A stretch of DNA of 64,000 nt. Source: Nocardioidaceae bacterium SCSIO 66511 (lineage in GTDB: Bacteria > Actinomycetota > Actinomycetes > Propionibacteriales > Nocardioidaceae). Each line of letters begins with the position of its first letter. Position 1 is the first letter of the stretch. Where the stretch lies: positions 1,860,001-1,924,000 of the forward strand of contig CP095846.1 of the NCBI GenBank assembly GCA_023100825.1. The letters run 5' to 3'. Below, one piece after another: positions 44,791 through 52,924 of this stretch. The notes below the pieces were generated by a model. That model saw only the letters and a list, made by a program, of their open reading frames with translations. It did not search any database and was not told the DNA's origin. The translations under genes and the position numbers were made by a program.

Positions 44791-45846
44791 ATGAGTTTCC
44801 TCTTCGTACACAATCGGCAGTTACGGTCCGGCAACATGTCCGCGAACATCACGGGAAGTCGGCGCACGGCCCGACGTCTGTACCGGCATACGACAACCAG
44901 GATCATGGTGCTCGAGAGCCATCGGATCATGTTCCTGCCGCTTCCGAAGTCCGGGTGTACGTCGCTGTTGTGGATGCTCGCCGGCCTGGCCGGGTTGGAC
45001 GGCTCTCGGTTTCGCGGGTCTACAACGGCCGAGGTGTCGCACGCGATGACGATTCACGACACCTCCCGCTGGGACGACCGGCACCGGTGGGCAGAGCACG
45101 ACGCCGATGAGCAGGAGCGGATCCAGGCCGATGAGTCCTGGCTGCGATTCACGGTCGTCCGCGACCCGGCGCCGCGACTGTGGTCTGCGTGGCAGTCCAA
45201 GCTGCTGCTGAAGGAGCCTCGGTTCGTCGAACGCTTCGGCGATGCCGACTGGTTTCCGCACGAGGTTGCGGGCCTCGACGCCGCAGTCGCCGCTTTTCGG
45301 GCGTTCGTACGTGCACTCGACGTACCCGCCGACGACGCTCCGCACGATGCGCACTGGGGCCCGCAGAGCGGCCTGATCGAGAGATTCCGGCTCAATTACG
45401 TCGGCCGCGCGGAGCTGCCCGATGCAACCGTCGAGCGCATCGACGCCCACCTTGGTGACGGCGAGCGCCTCGACCCCGGCGTACCGCGTGAGAATTCGGC
45501 GCCGGTGCCGTACCACCCGAGCGTGTACGACGAGGAGACCGCGGCAATCCTCAACCGCGTGTACGCGCGCGACTTCGAGACCTTCGGCTACCCGCCGCTC
45601 TCGCCGGTCGGGCATGGCGAGTCCGCGGCGTGGCGGGCCACGGCCGAGACGGCCGCCGGTTTCGCCGCCCAACTTGCCGAAAGGCATCTGCGGATCGGCA
45701 CCCTGCTCGCGGAGCTGGAGCGGTCGCAGGCCGCCGAACAGCGCCTTGCCGTTCGGCTGCAGACTGAGGCGGACCGCGTACGAGCGATCGAGGAGTCGCG
45801 TTCCTGGCGGGTCACGCGTCCGCTGCGTGCCATTCGCCGCGGATGA
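44791..45846 (+). CDS. carbohydrate sulfotransferase family protein with C-terminal coiled coil
   Basis: The protein has 351 residues from 44791; the ATG at 44836 (MSANITGSRR) is an alternative start. The 5'-phosphosulfate loop is FLPLPKSGCTSLLWMLAG near residue 48, and the 3'-phosphate motif is FTVVRDPAPRLWSAWQSKLL near 122. This is the arrangement of Golgi-type HNK-1/chondroitin sulfotransferase relatives (PF03567-like). About 90 C-terminal residues form a coiled coil ending SRSWRVTRPLRAIRR, a tail also common in bacterial glycosyltransferases. It would move sulfate from PAPS to a surface glycan. Confidence 0.82.
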   Translation: MSFLFVHNRQLRSGNMSANITGSRRTARRLYRHTTTRIMVLESHRIMFLPLPKSGCTSLLWMLAGLAGLDGSRFRGSTTAEVSHAMTIHDTSRWDDRHRWAEHDADEQERIQADESWLRFTVVRDPAPRLWSAWQSKLLLKEPRFVERFGDADWFPHEVAGLDAAVAAFRAFVRALDVPADDAPHDAHWGPQSGLIERFRLNYVGRAELPDATVERIDAHLGDGERLDPGVPRENSAPVPYHPSVYDEETAAILNRVYARDFETFGYPPLSPVGHGESAAWRATAETAAGFAAQLAERHLRIGTLLAELERSQAAEQRLAVRLQTEADRVRAIEESRSWRVTRPLRAIRRG

Positions 45847-46320
45847 CGGCGTTCCAACGACGACTACCCGCCGCTTCGCTCCTCGCCGCAGTCGGCATTC
45901 CCTGCTTGCCCAGCTGGGTAAAGACGCGGCAACGCGGGAGCCGCAGCTACGGGGCCGGGTTACTTGCCGGCTTTCCCGTTTCGGTTGGCTTTGCGGTTCG
46001 ATGGGTGGTGGTTCACCAAGTAGACATGGTGATACTCCGCTTTGCATGGCAGGCCCATCGTGCAAAGTGGGACGTTGCCGTGCCCATTGGTACGCCAGCG
46101 ACTACCGGTACGGATGTGACGCTGAAACCGAACGTTACCCCGACCCCATATTAAAGTGCTAAGAAGCTGCCAAGCAACCGAACCGAAGTGTCAGCCCGGG
46201 CGTTGCCGCGTCTTTTCCCGCCGAAAGATGGGGGGCCGACAACGGACAGCGCCGGGCAGGCGGGTAGTCGCACGGTCGAAGTGACGGGTATTCGCACCGA
46301 AGGAAGCGCGAAGCGCGAAC
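45847..46320. other. 474-base stretch without a supported gene, less GC-rich than its surroundings
   Basis: The stretch lies between two convergent genes. Open frames here lack ribosome sites and recognisable protein features. Around 45960-46190 the composition is visibly less GC-rich than elsewhere, with ATATTAAAG near 46147. A small inverted repeat CTTTGCA / TGCAAAG lies near 46040-46067. It could hold a degraded insertion or an RNA, but nothing decisive is visible. Confidence 0.45.
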
Positions 46321-46722
46321 CTAGTCGTGGGGGAGTCCCAGCTGGTCCTCGATCCGGCGCAGCCGCTCCTCGTACGTCGTGACGGCCGAGAGCCGGACCC
46401 GGATCCGCTCGTGCTCGCGCTGGATCGCGTCGACGAGGGTACGTGCGGCCGCGAGGTCGTCGTCGTCAGCGGTAGGCGGTGTGTCGAGTCGTTGGCGGAG
46501 GTCTTCGACCTTGGCTTCGAGAGCGGCCAACTGTGGCGCGACGCGGTTCAGCTCGCGTACGTGGGTCTCTGCGTCCTTCGCGGCTCGGTCGGTTACGCCC
46601 TCCACCTTGGTCGCCCGCTCGGAGACCCGGTCGACATCGTGGTGAACGGCGTCGATGCGTTCGTGTACGCCTTGCAGCTTCAGCCGCCTACGAGCCTTCG
46701 TGGGGACTTCGCGAATCCTCAT
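46321..46722 (-). CDS. coiled-coil protein coupled to GT29-like gene (copy A)
   Basis: The protein has 133 residues. The ATG at 46722 overlaps the stop of the GT29-like gene (ATGA). A basic N-terminus (RIREVPTKARRRLKLQG) is followed by long heptad-rich helices (HHDVDRVSERATKVEG, VAPQLAALEAKVEDLRQRL). The C-terminal block is REHERIRVRLSAVTTYEERL, then RRIEDQL. The protein at 52472-52924 has the same layout and the same C-terminal block, and is coupled to the other GT29-like gene. It may scaffold or anchor that enzyme; this is inferred. Confidence 0.8.
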   Translation of the reverse strand: MRIREVPTKARRRLKLQGVHERIDAVHHDVDRVSERATKVEGVTDRAAKDAETHVRELNRVAPQLAALEAKVEDLRQRLDTPPTADDDDLAAARTLVDAIQREHERIRVRLSAVTTYEERLRRIEDQLGLPHD

Positions 46723-47417
46723 CGGACGAACCGTACCTCTCCGTTGTCGATCCAACGCCTAAGCGTTCTGCTCTCGGCCGTGATGTAGTGGGCGCCGCCG
46801 ATCGGTGACGAGTCGCCGGCCTGATGTCGCCATTCCGTTTGCTGAGGTTGGTCGATCATCGAAAAGCCGGTGATCATCAGATCGGCTGCGGGGAAGCAGG
46901 TCCGGGCGATGGCGATCGCCATCATCCCGGTCGTCGGCACGACGAGTCGTTCGCGCCACGGCAACCCGAGCTCGTCGAGCAGCGGAAAGGTGAACGGACC
47001 GTTCGGGACCGCAAGGAACCCGAGATCGCGCGGCCACCAGGTCGGCCATTCCTTGACGTAGCGAGCGAGGGCAGCGTCGGCGTAGATCCGCGACGGCTCC
47101 GTCACGAGGTACGCACAGTCGCGATACCTCGCGAAGGAGTACGCGGTCGGTAGTAGTCCGCGGCTGAACACGACCGCATGCACAGAGCTTCCCTGTGTCG
47201 GCGGGGCACCCGGATCGTCCAGCATGAAGCTGTTGCAGCGGATCACCAGGTCGGCGGCGTCCACCTGCTTCGCGCGTTCGGCGTCGGGTTCGAGCGGTGC
47301 GTTTCCGACGACGGCAACCGAGCCGACGCGCCGGCTCGCGGCGTACGACGCGAGTAGATCGCGGACCAACTGCGCCCCTGCGCCGGCACGGTCGCTCCGT
47401 ACGGAGGTCGAGGTCAT
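46719..47417 (-). CDS. GT29 sialyltransferase-like protein (copy A)
   Basis: The protein has 232 residues. VAVVGNAP near residue 34 and QVDAADLVIRCNSF near 52 resemble the L sialylmotif (CAVVxxxG then ID-x-x-D-x-V-x-R-x-N). VPTTGMMAIAIARTCFP near 160, then ITGFSM, resembles the S motif. H-x4-E at residues 210-215 (HYITAE) matches the VS motif. GT29 enzymes use CMP-sialic acid; here the neighbouring genes make CMP-pseudaminic acid, so it is a candidate pseudaminyl transferase. The start shares one base with the pseG stop. A paralogue lies at 52921-53598. The family call is by eye. Confidence 0.78.
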   Translation of the reverse strand: MTSTSVRSDRAGAGAQLVRDLLASYAASRRVGSVAVVGNAPLEPDAERAKQVDAADLVIRCNSFMLDDPGAPPTQGSSVHAVVFSRGLLPTAYSFARYRDCAYLVTEPSRIYADAALARYVKEWPTWWPRDLGFLAVPNGPFTFPLLDELGLPWRERLVVPTTGMMAIAIARTCFPAADLMITGFSMIDQPQQTEWRHQAGDSSPIGGAHYITAESRTLRRWIDNGEVRFVR

Positions 47418-48472
47418 CAGCCCACCCGTTCCCTTCGGTCCATCAGTTCCACGACGGCATCGGCGACCCGACGTCGGCCGAGCCCGTCGACCAGACGCAT
47501 GCCGCGCGTGCGTAGTTGCTCGCGTTGCCGCGGATCGGTGATGAGCGTACGAAGGCGTTTGGTGGCGTCCTCGCTACGATCGACGAGCTCATCGGCAGTC
47601 GCAACCCCGACTGCGACTCCGGCCTCCTGAGTGAGGTCGTACGCCTGCCGTTGGTTGTCGGCGACGCACACCAGGCCGGTAGCGGCGCCGAGGCACAGCA
47701 GCTCCCAGGTCGACGTACCGGCGGCGCTGACGACGACGTCGGCTCTGGTCACGTGGTCCGCCAGCTGGTCGGTCGGTGGGATCGCTTCGATTCGTTGCCC
47801 CGTTCGCGTCTGAAGGTTCGCGATCTCGGCGCGTTGGTCGGAGGAAGCGGCCACGATCGTCGCCGCGAACGATACGTCGGTGGCGATCAGCGCACGGGCG
47901 ATCATCGCGGCGACTCCGGCAGGATCGGTGCCGCCGAAGAACCCGAACACGTTCGCGGGCCCGGCGCTCGGCCAGCTCCGCGGCTCGTCGGGGCGGGCGT
48001 TCACGATCTCATCGCGCAGCATTACGTACGAGGCCCCTGCCAACCGACGCGAGTCTGTCGCGATAGCCGGGTTCGTACGCTCGGCGCCGAGGTTCTGGTC
48101 GACGTACAGATCGGCCGAACGACCGGCGATGTCGTAGTCGACGATGGCGACGACGGGATAGCCCGCCGACCGGATCACCGCGTACATCGTGTCTGGCAGC
48201 CGGTAGGAGTCGAGCACCACGATGCTCGCGTCGAGCTCGGCCAGTCGCGTCGTGGCATCCGTCGCGTCTTTGAACCCGGCAACGCTCTCGAACCCCCGTC
48301 GCCGCAGCTGCTCGGCGGCCAGCGGGACCGCTTCGACCCCCGCGGCGAAGACGATGCGCGCACCGCGCGACCGCAGCTCCTCGGCGAGCGCAACGCAGCG
48401 CATGAGGTGCCCGATGCCGATGTCCGGCCCGATATCGCAGCCGAAGACAACTGTTTGCTTTGTGTACGACAA
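47417..48472 (-). CDS. pseG: UDP-sugar hydrolase PseG
   Basis: PseG removes UDP from UDP-2,4-diacetamido-2,4,6-trideoxy-altropyranose, the fourth pathway step. The protein has 351 residues. The start is TTG 48472, chosen because GAAGGA lies 6 bases upstream and the family N-terminus VVFGCDIGPDIGIGHLMRCVALAEEL follows at once; no ATG is available. It belongs to the MurG-like GT-B superfamily; VFGFFGGTDPAGVA lies near residue 195 and VVSAAGTSTWELLCLG near 265. It heads a minus-strand operon with the GT29-like and coiled-coil genes and diverges from pseB. Confidence 0.9.
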   Translation of the reverse strand: MSYTKQTVVFGCDIGPDIGIGHLMRCVALAEELRSRGARIVFAAGVEAVPLAAEQLRRRGFESVAGFKDATDATTRLAELDASIVVLDSYRLPDTMYAVIRSAGYPVVAIVDYDIAGRSADLYVDQNLGAERTNPAIATDSRRLAGASYVMLRDEIVNARPDEPRSWPSAGPANVFGFFGGTDPAGVAAMIARALIATDVSFAATIVAASSDQRAEIANLQTRTGQRIEAIPPTDQLADHVTRADVVVSAAGTSTWELLCLGAATGLVCVADNQRQAYDLTQEAGVAVGVATADELVDRSEDATKRLRTLITDPRQREQLRTRGMRLVDGLGRRRVADAVVELMDRRERVG

Positions 48473-48577
48473 CCCGTTTCCTTCTCGAAAGTCCCTGCCG
48501 GATTCGGACCGTAACGTCTCGACACGAACACAAAACGAACACCGTGCGTACGAGCAGTCGTCGAAAGGTTTCTCGGT

Positions 48578-49561
48578 TTGTCCGTCCTCAGTGGGTCTCG
48601 AATCCTGGTGACCGGTGGTACAGGTTCCTTCGGCAAGGCGTTCATCCGATATGCGCTGGACCACCTCGACCCGCAGCGTCTCGTTGTCTTCTCCCGCGAT
48701 GAGCTCAAGCAGTACGAAGCGCGTCAGTTGTTCGACGACGACCCCAGGCTGCGTTGGTTCATCGGCGACATCCGCGACGAGCGCCGGCTGCTGCGGGCGT
48801 TGCACAACATCGACTACGTCGTCCATGCGGCCGCGCTCAAGCAGGTCGACACGGCCGAGTACAACCCGTTCGAGTTCGTGCGTACGAACGTCTTCGGCTC
48901 GCAGAACCTGATCGAGGCCTGTATCGACACGGGCGTCAAGAAGGTCGTCGCGCTATCGACAGACAAGGCTTCGAGCCCGATCAACCTCTACGGCGCCACG
49001 AAGCTCACCGCCGACAAGCTGTTCGTCACCGGCAACCACTACGCCGCCGCGTACGACACGAGGTTCTCCGTCGTGCGATACGGCAACGTGATGGGCAGCC
49101 GCGGCTCGGTCATCCCGTTCTTCCGCAAGCTCGCAGCGGAGGGCAGATCACTGCCGATCACCGACCTGCACATGACCCGGTTCTTCATCACCTTGGATCA
49201 GGCCGTGCGGTTCGTGGTCGACTCCTTCGACCAGATGCAGGGCGGGGAGCTCTACGTACCGCGGATCCCGTCGATGCGCATCACCGATCTTGCGCAGGCG
49301 ATCGCACCCGGTGCCGAGATGCACAACGCCGGTCTGCGGCCGGGAGAGAAGCTGCACGAGGAGATGATCTCCGCCGAGGAGGGGAGACGAGCCGTCGAGC
49401 TGGGCGACCGGTACGTACTGCAGCCCGACCTCGCCACCTGGGGATATTCGCCGCCGGAACACGGAAAGCCGGTCGCCGACGGGTTCCACTACACCTCCGA
49501 CCGCAACGACGAGTGGTACGCGCCCGATGAGATCCGGTCGCTGATCGACCATGCCTGCTGA
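48578..49561 (+). CDS. pseB: UDP-GlcNAc 4,6-dehydratase (5-inverting) PseB
   Basis: PseB performs the first step of pseudaminic acid synthesis, an NADP-dependent dehydration and C5 inversion of UDP-GlcNAc. The protein has 327 residues from TTG 48578 with GAAAGG upstream. ILVTGGTGSFGKAF binds the nucleotide, and FSRDELKQYEAR and FIGDIRDERRL follow. VVHAAALKQVDTAEYNPFE near residue 85 and STDKASSPINLYGATKLTADKLF near 125 carry the family-specific catalytic Asp and Lys in place of the SDR Tyr pair. The match to PseB/FlaA1 is close over the whole length. It overlaps pseC by 11 bases. Confidence 0.95.
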   Translation: MSVLSGSRILVTGGTGSFGKAFIRYALDHLDPQRLVVFSRDELKQYEARQLFDDDPRLRWFIGDIRDERRLLRALHNIDYVVHAAALKQVDTAEYNPFEFVRTNVFGSQNLIEACIDTGVKKVVALSTDKASSPINLYGATKLTADKLFVTGNHYAAAYDTRFSVVRYGNVMGSRGSVIPFFRKLAAEGRSLPITDLHMTRFFITLDQAVRFVVDSFDQMQGGELYVPRIPSMRITDLAQAIAPGAEMHNAGLRPGEKLHEEMISAEEGRRAVELGDRYVLQPDLATWGYSPPEHGKPVADGFHYTSDRNDEWYAPDEIRSLIDHAC

Positions 49562-50690
49562 GCCGATGCTTCCGTACGGCCGGCAGTCGATCGACGAGGC
49601 CGATATCGAAGCGGTCACGTCGGTGCTGCGCGGCGACTGGCTGACGACGGGGCCGGCGGTCGCCGAGTTCGAGACGGCCGTTTCGAGGTTGGCGCGCGGA
49701 CACCAGGCCGTGAGTGTCACGTCCGGCACGGCCGCGTTGCACACTGCGTACGCGGCACTCGGTGTCGGGCGCGGCGACGAGGTCGTCACGACCCCGATGA
49801 CATTCGTCGCGACTGCCGCAACTGCCTCGCTGCTCGGAGCAGACGTCACCTTCGTCGATGTCGAGGAGGACACCGCCCTGATCGAACCGGCGGCCGTCGA
49901 GTCAGCCGTGAGCGAGCGTACGAAGGTCATCGCGGCCGTCGACTACGCGGGCCATCCCGCCGACTACGAACGCATCGGGGTCAGCGCGGGGCGCGTCGGT
50001 GCCCACACCCTTGCCGACGCTGCGCATTCCGTCGGCGGAACGTACCGCGGGCGCCCGGTCGGCTCGCTCGCATCGGTCACCACGATGTCGTTCTTCCCGA
50101 CGAAGAACCTCACGACCGGCGAGGGCGGGGCCGTCGTCGCGAAGGATCCCGACGTGGCCCGCCGTGCCGCGGAATTCCACAACATCGGGTTGGTACGAGA
50201 CCCTGCGCGGTTCGAGGCAGGTGAAACCGGGGCTTGGCACCAGGAGGTACACGAGCTCGGCCTGAACTACCGGCTCACCGATCTCGGCGCTGCCCTCGGT
50301 CTGAGCCAGCTCGCCCGGCTCGACGGGTTCGTCCAGCGCCGCCGCGACATCAAGAAGCGGTACGACGCGGCTCTCGGTGGGCTCGACGCGATCCGCGTAC
50401 CCGTGCAGCGAGACGGGGTCGAACCGGCATGGCACTTGTACCCGATCCGCGTTCTCGACGGTCGTCGTCACGAGGCGTACACGCGACTTCGTGAACGCGG
50501 CATCGGCGTCCAGGTCAACTACCTGCCGGTGTACTGGCACCCCGTGTACGAACGCGCCGGGTACCGCCGAGGTATGTGCCCGAACGCGGAGCGCTTCTAT
50601 GCCGAGCAGCTGTCGCTGCCGATGTTCCCGGCGCTGAGTGACGACGACGTCGATCGGGTCATCGACGCGGTGCTGGAGTGCATGCGCTGA
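49551..50690 (+). CDS. pseC: UDP-4-amino-4,6-dideoxy-AltNAc aminotransferase PseC
   Basis: This is a PLP-dependent aminotransferase of the DegT/DnrJ/EryC1 family, 379 residues; an ATG five codons in would avoid the overlap with pseB. LPYGRQSIDEADIEAVTSVL and GDWLTTGPAVAEFE open the fold. The DAAHS motif is near residue 161, and the PLP Lys is in SFFPTKNLTTGEGG near 184. The sequence LPYGRQSID and the neighbour pseB fix it as PseC, which aminates C4 of the 4-keto sugar. The stop is shared with the start of the next gene (TGATG). Confidence 0.93.
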   Translation: MPAEPMLPYGRQSIDEADIEAVTSVLRGDWLTTGPAVAEFETAVSRLARGHQAVSVTSGTAALHTAYAALGVGRGDEVVTTPMTFVATAATASLLGADVTFVDVEEDTALIEPAAVESAVSERTKVIAAVDYAGHPADYERIGVSAGRVGAHTLADAAHSVGGTYRGRPVGSLASVTTMSFFPTKNLTTGEGGAVVAKDPDVARRAAEFHNIGLVRDPARFEAGETGAWHQEVHELGLNYRLTDLGAALGLSQLARLDGFVQRRRDIKKRYDAALGGLDAIRVPVQRDGVEPAWHLYPIRVLDGRRHEAYTRLRERGIGVQVNYLPVYWHPVYERAGYRRGMCPNAERFYAEQLSLPMFPALSDDDVDRVIDAVLECMR

Positions 50691-51436
50691 TGGCACGCGT
50701 TGGGGTGATCACCCAAGCCCGCATGACGAGTACGCGTCTTCCGGGCAAGGTCATGATCGAGGTCGCCGGGCAGACGCTGCTCGATCACCACCTCGACCGG
50801 CTCGCGTGGAGTGGCCTCCCGATCCTCGTCGCGACAACCACCAACGACGCCGACGATCCGATCGTCGAGCTGGCGCGCGGGCGCGGGCTCGGGGTGCACA
50901 GGGGGAGCGAGCAGGACGTACTCGCGAGGTTCCACGAGTGTGCCGAGGTGTACTCGCTCGACGTCGTTGTACGTGTGACGTCGGACTGTCCGCTGGTCGA
51001 CGGTCACGTGGTCGCCGACGTGGTCGAACGATTCACCGCCAGGAACAGCGAGTGGCTCTACCTGTCGAACGGTCTGGAGCGTACGTTCCCGCGCGGGTTG
51101 GATGTCGAGGTCTTCTCGGCCGCGGCGCTCGCCGACGCACACCGTAACGCCACGGATCCGGCGCAACGCGAACACGTGACTCCCTACCTGTACAGGCAGA
51201 ACCATCCGCGAATGAGCGTGGAGCACGTGTACGCACGACCCGACAGCTCACGATTCCGGATCACGCTCGACACTGCGGAGGACCTGGAGGTCATCCGCCG
51301 GCTGATCGAGGACCACGCAGCTCAGAGACTCGCGTACGCAGACTTGGTTGTGCTGCTCGAACAGCACCCCGAGATCACGAGCTTGAACACCCACGTCGAA
51401 CAGAAGCGCCTCCCCGATCGGACCGGACACGCATGA
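50690..51436 (+). CDS. SpsF-like cytidylyltransferase, candidate CMP-pseudaminic acid synthetase
   Basis: The protein has 248 residues. The nucleotidyl-transferase start is VGVITQARMTSTRLPGKVM, then VVVRVTSDCPLVDG near residue 95 and FRITLDTAEDLEVI near 190. This is the SpsF/PF02348 family, not the exact PseF of Campylobacter. The position, coupled to pseC upstream and a sulfotransferase downstream, makes it the only local candidate for making CMP-pseudaminic acid, the last activation step. The substrate is inferred from context. Confidence 0.78.
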   Translation: MARVGVITQARMTSTRLPGKVMIEVAGQTLLDHHLDRLAWSGLPILVATTTNDADDPIVELARGRGLGVHRGSEQDVLARFHECAEVYSLDVVVRVTSDCPLVDGHVVADVVERFTARNSEWLYLSNGLERTFPRGLDVEVFSAAALADAHRNATDPAQREHVTPYLYRQNHPRMSVEHVYARPDSSRFRITLDTAEDLEVIRRLIEDHAAQRLAYADLVVLLEQHPEITSLNTHVEQKRLPDRTGHA

Positions 51437-52509
51437 CCAAAGCACAGACCCTCGTACTCCACTCGGGCACGTTCAAGACAGGATCGACCGCGGTCCAGCG
51501 CTTCCTCGCCAACAACACCGATGCGCTGCACGCCGCCGACGTCGCCTTCGCCAAGGCCGGACGGCAGGGCGGCGGCGCCCAGCACACCAACCTGATCGCC
51601 GATCTGCGAGGTACCCCCGCGTTCGCGGCGAAGTTCGGAGGATGGGACGACCTGTTCGCCGAGATCCGCGAGAGCGGCATCGACCAGACCGTGATCTCGA
51701 CCGAGTGGTTCTCCGACCTCTCCGACGCCGACCTGGTGAAGCTCGGCCGGTTGTGTGACCAGGCGGGTATCCGGCTGGTATGGGTGTTCTACGTACGCGA
51801 GCAGGCGAGCTTCCTGAACGCCTTGTACGTCGAGCGCCTGATCACGATGCGACCCGAGTACGCCGATCGGGTCGTACGCCCATTCGAGGAGTTCCGCGAC
51901 TGGAGCCCTGTTTCGCTCGACTTCTTGTACTACTCACGGTTCGCCGACCGCATCCTCGACGCGATCCCGGGGGTCGACCTTCGGGTGCGACCGTTCACCC
52001 GCTCATTGTTGGCGGGCGGCAACGTCGTCGACGACTTCTTCGCGGCCCTCGGCGTCGAGGTCGAAGGCGACACCGGATTCCAGGCGAACGTCGGCGCGGG
52101 CTGGCGTACGGTCGAGGTCGCGAAGTGGCTCACACCGCTGCTACGGCACGCGATGCTCGCCCGCAAACGTGCCGACGACGTCACACCGGCGACGGGGCGA
52201 CTCCGCCGAATCAGCCGGGTACGCGGCGATCTGCTGCATGCGTCCAAGCTGCAGGGATGGAACGAGGAGTCGGCGGTGTACTGCACACCAGAGTTCCGCG
52301 AGCAGGTCCAGCGTGACTACTCCGACGACAACCGCCGGCTGTCGAAGTACGCTCAAGTCGACTTCGCCGAAGCGTTTGCGAACGAGCGACCCAAGCCGGT
52401 CAACCTCGGCCTGCTCGAGGAGATCCCGACAGCGGAGCTGACCGAGGTGCTGTCGTACGTACTTCCGACGGTCATTTCTCCGAAAGGGCAGCCGCGTCGA
52501 GAGCGTTGA
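51433..52509 (+). CDS. sulfotransferase-like P-loop protein
   Basis: The protein has 358 residues; the ATG overlaps the preceding stop (ATGA). The N-terminal motif LHSGTFKTGSTAVQRFLANN near residue 9 is the PAPS 5'-phosphosulfate loop of bacterial sulfotransferases. VISTEWF near 86 and VFYVREQASFLNALYVERL near 118 supply the 3'-phosphate-binding Arg. The rest is poorly conserved, as usual. It is the fourth gene of the pseB operon and so probably acts on the pseudaminic-acid-containing product. Its end overlaps the convergent coiled-coil gene by 38 bases. Confidence 0.75.
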   Translation: MTKAQTLVLHSGTFKTGSTAVQRFLANNTDALHAADVAFAKAGRQGGGAQHTNLIADLRGTPAFAAKFGGWDDLFAEIRESGIDQTVISTEWFSDLSDADLVKLGRLCDQAGIRLVWVFYVREQASFLNALYVERLITMRPEYADRVVRPFEEFRDWSPVSLDFLYYSRFADRILDAIPGVDLRVRPFTRSLLAGGNVVDDFFAALGVEVEGDTGFQANVGAGWRTVEVAKWLTPLLRHAMLARKRADDVTPATGRLRRISRVRGDLLHASKLQGWNEESAVYCTPEFREQVQRDYSDDNRRLSKYAQVDFAEAFANERPKPVNLGLLEEIPTAELTEVLSYVLPTVISPKGQPRRER

Positions 52510-52924
52510 GCTGCTCTTCGACCTGCCGGAGTCGCTCCTCGTACCGAGCCGCGGCGCTGATTCGCGCGCGCACGCGTTGGTGCTCGCGCCGGACCTCGGC
52601 CAGCACGGCGAGCGCCTCGGTGTCGCCGTCGCCGACCTCGATCGGCCGCGCCGCCTGGCGTCGGTCCTCGAGTCGGACCTCGATCGCCGCCACCTGGGTA
52701 CCGATCCGGACGACCTCGCGTTCGAGCACGCCGATCCGGTGATGCTGGCGGTCGAACCGCTCTGCGACATCGAGATCATCCAACCGTCGCTGCAAGGACT
52801 CGACCGACTCGCGGAGCGCGCCGAGCTCGTCGTGTCGCCGTCGACGCAGGCGTCGGCGCACCCGGCCGGCCAACCGGCGGGCGCGTACCCACGATGACGA
52901 GCGCGCGTCGTTCGTACCGGTCAT
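52472..52924 (-). CDS. coiled-coil protein coupled to GT29-like gene (copy B)
   Basis: The protein has 150 residues. The ATG at 52924 overlaps the GT29-like stop (ATGA), exactly as in copy A at 46321-46722. A strongly basic N-terminal stretch (RARRLAGRVRRRLRRRRH) is followed by heptads (LRESVESLQRRLDDLD, VAAIEVRLEDRR). The C-terminal block REHQRVRARISAAARYEERL, then RQVEEQL, is shared with copy A. The basic start suggests binding to membrane or polymer. Its role beside the GT29-like enzyme is unknown. Confidence 0.8.
   Translation of the reverse strand: MTGTNDARSSSWVRARRLAGRVRRRLRRRRHDELGALRESVESLQRRLDDLDVAERFDRQHHRIGVLEREVVRIGTQVAAIEVRLEDRRQAARPIEVGDGDTEALAVLAEVRREHQRVRARISAAARYEERLRQVEEQLNALDAAALSEK

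Noticed and set aside
45843-46154. Open frame of 103 codons in the empty stretch of the glycan locus
   Set aside because: It overlaps the sulfotransferase end, has no ribosome site and no recognisable sequence.
50690-51436. Calling the cytidylyltransferase a spore-coat protein (SpsF)
   Set aside because: The family name is historical; position inside the pseB-pseC operon argues for nonulosonic acid activation, though this stays an inference.
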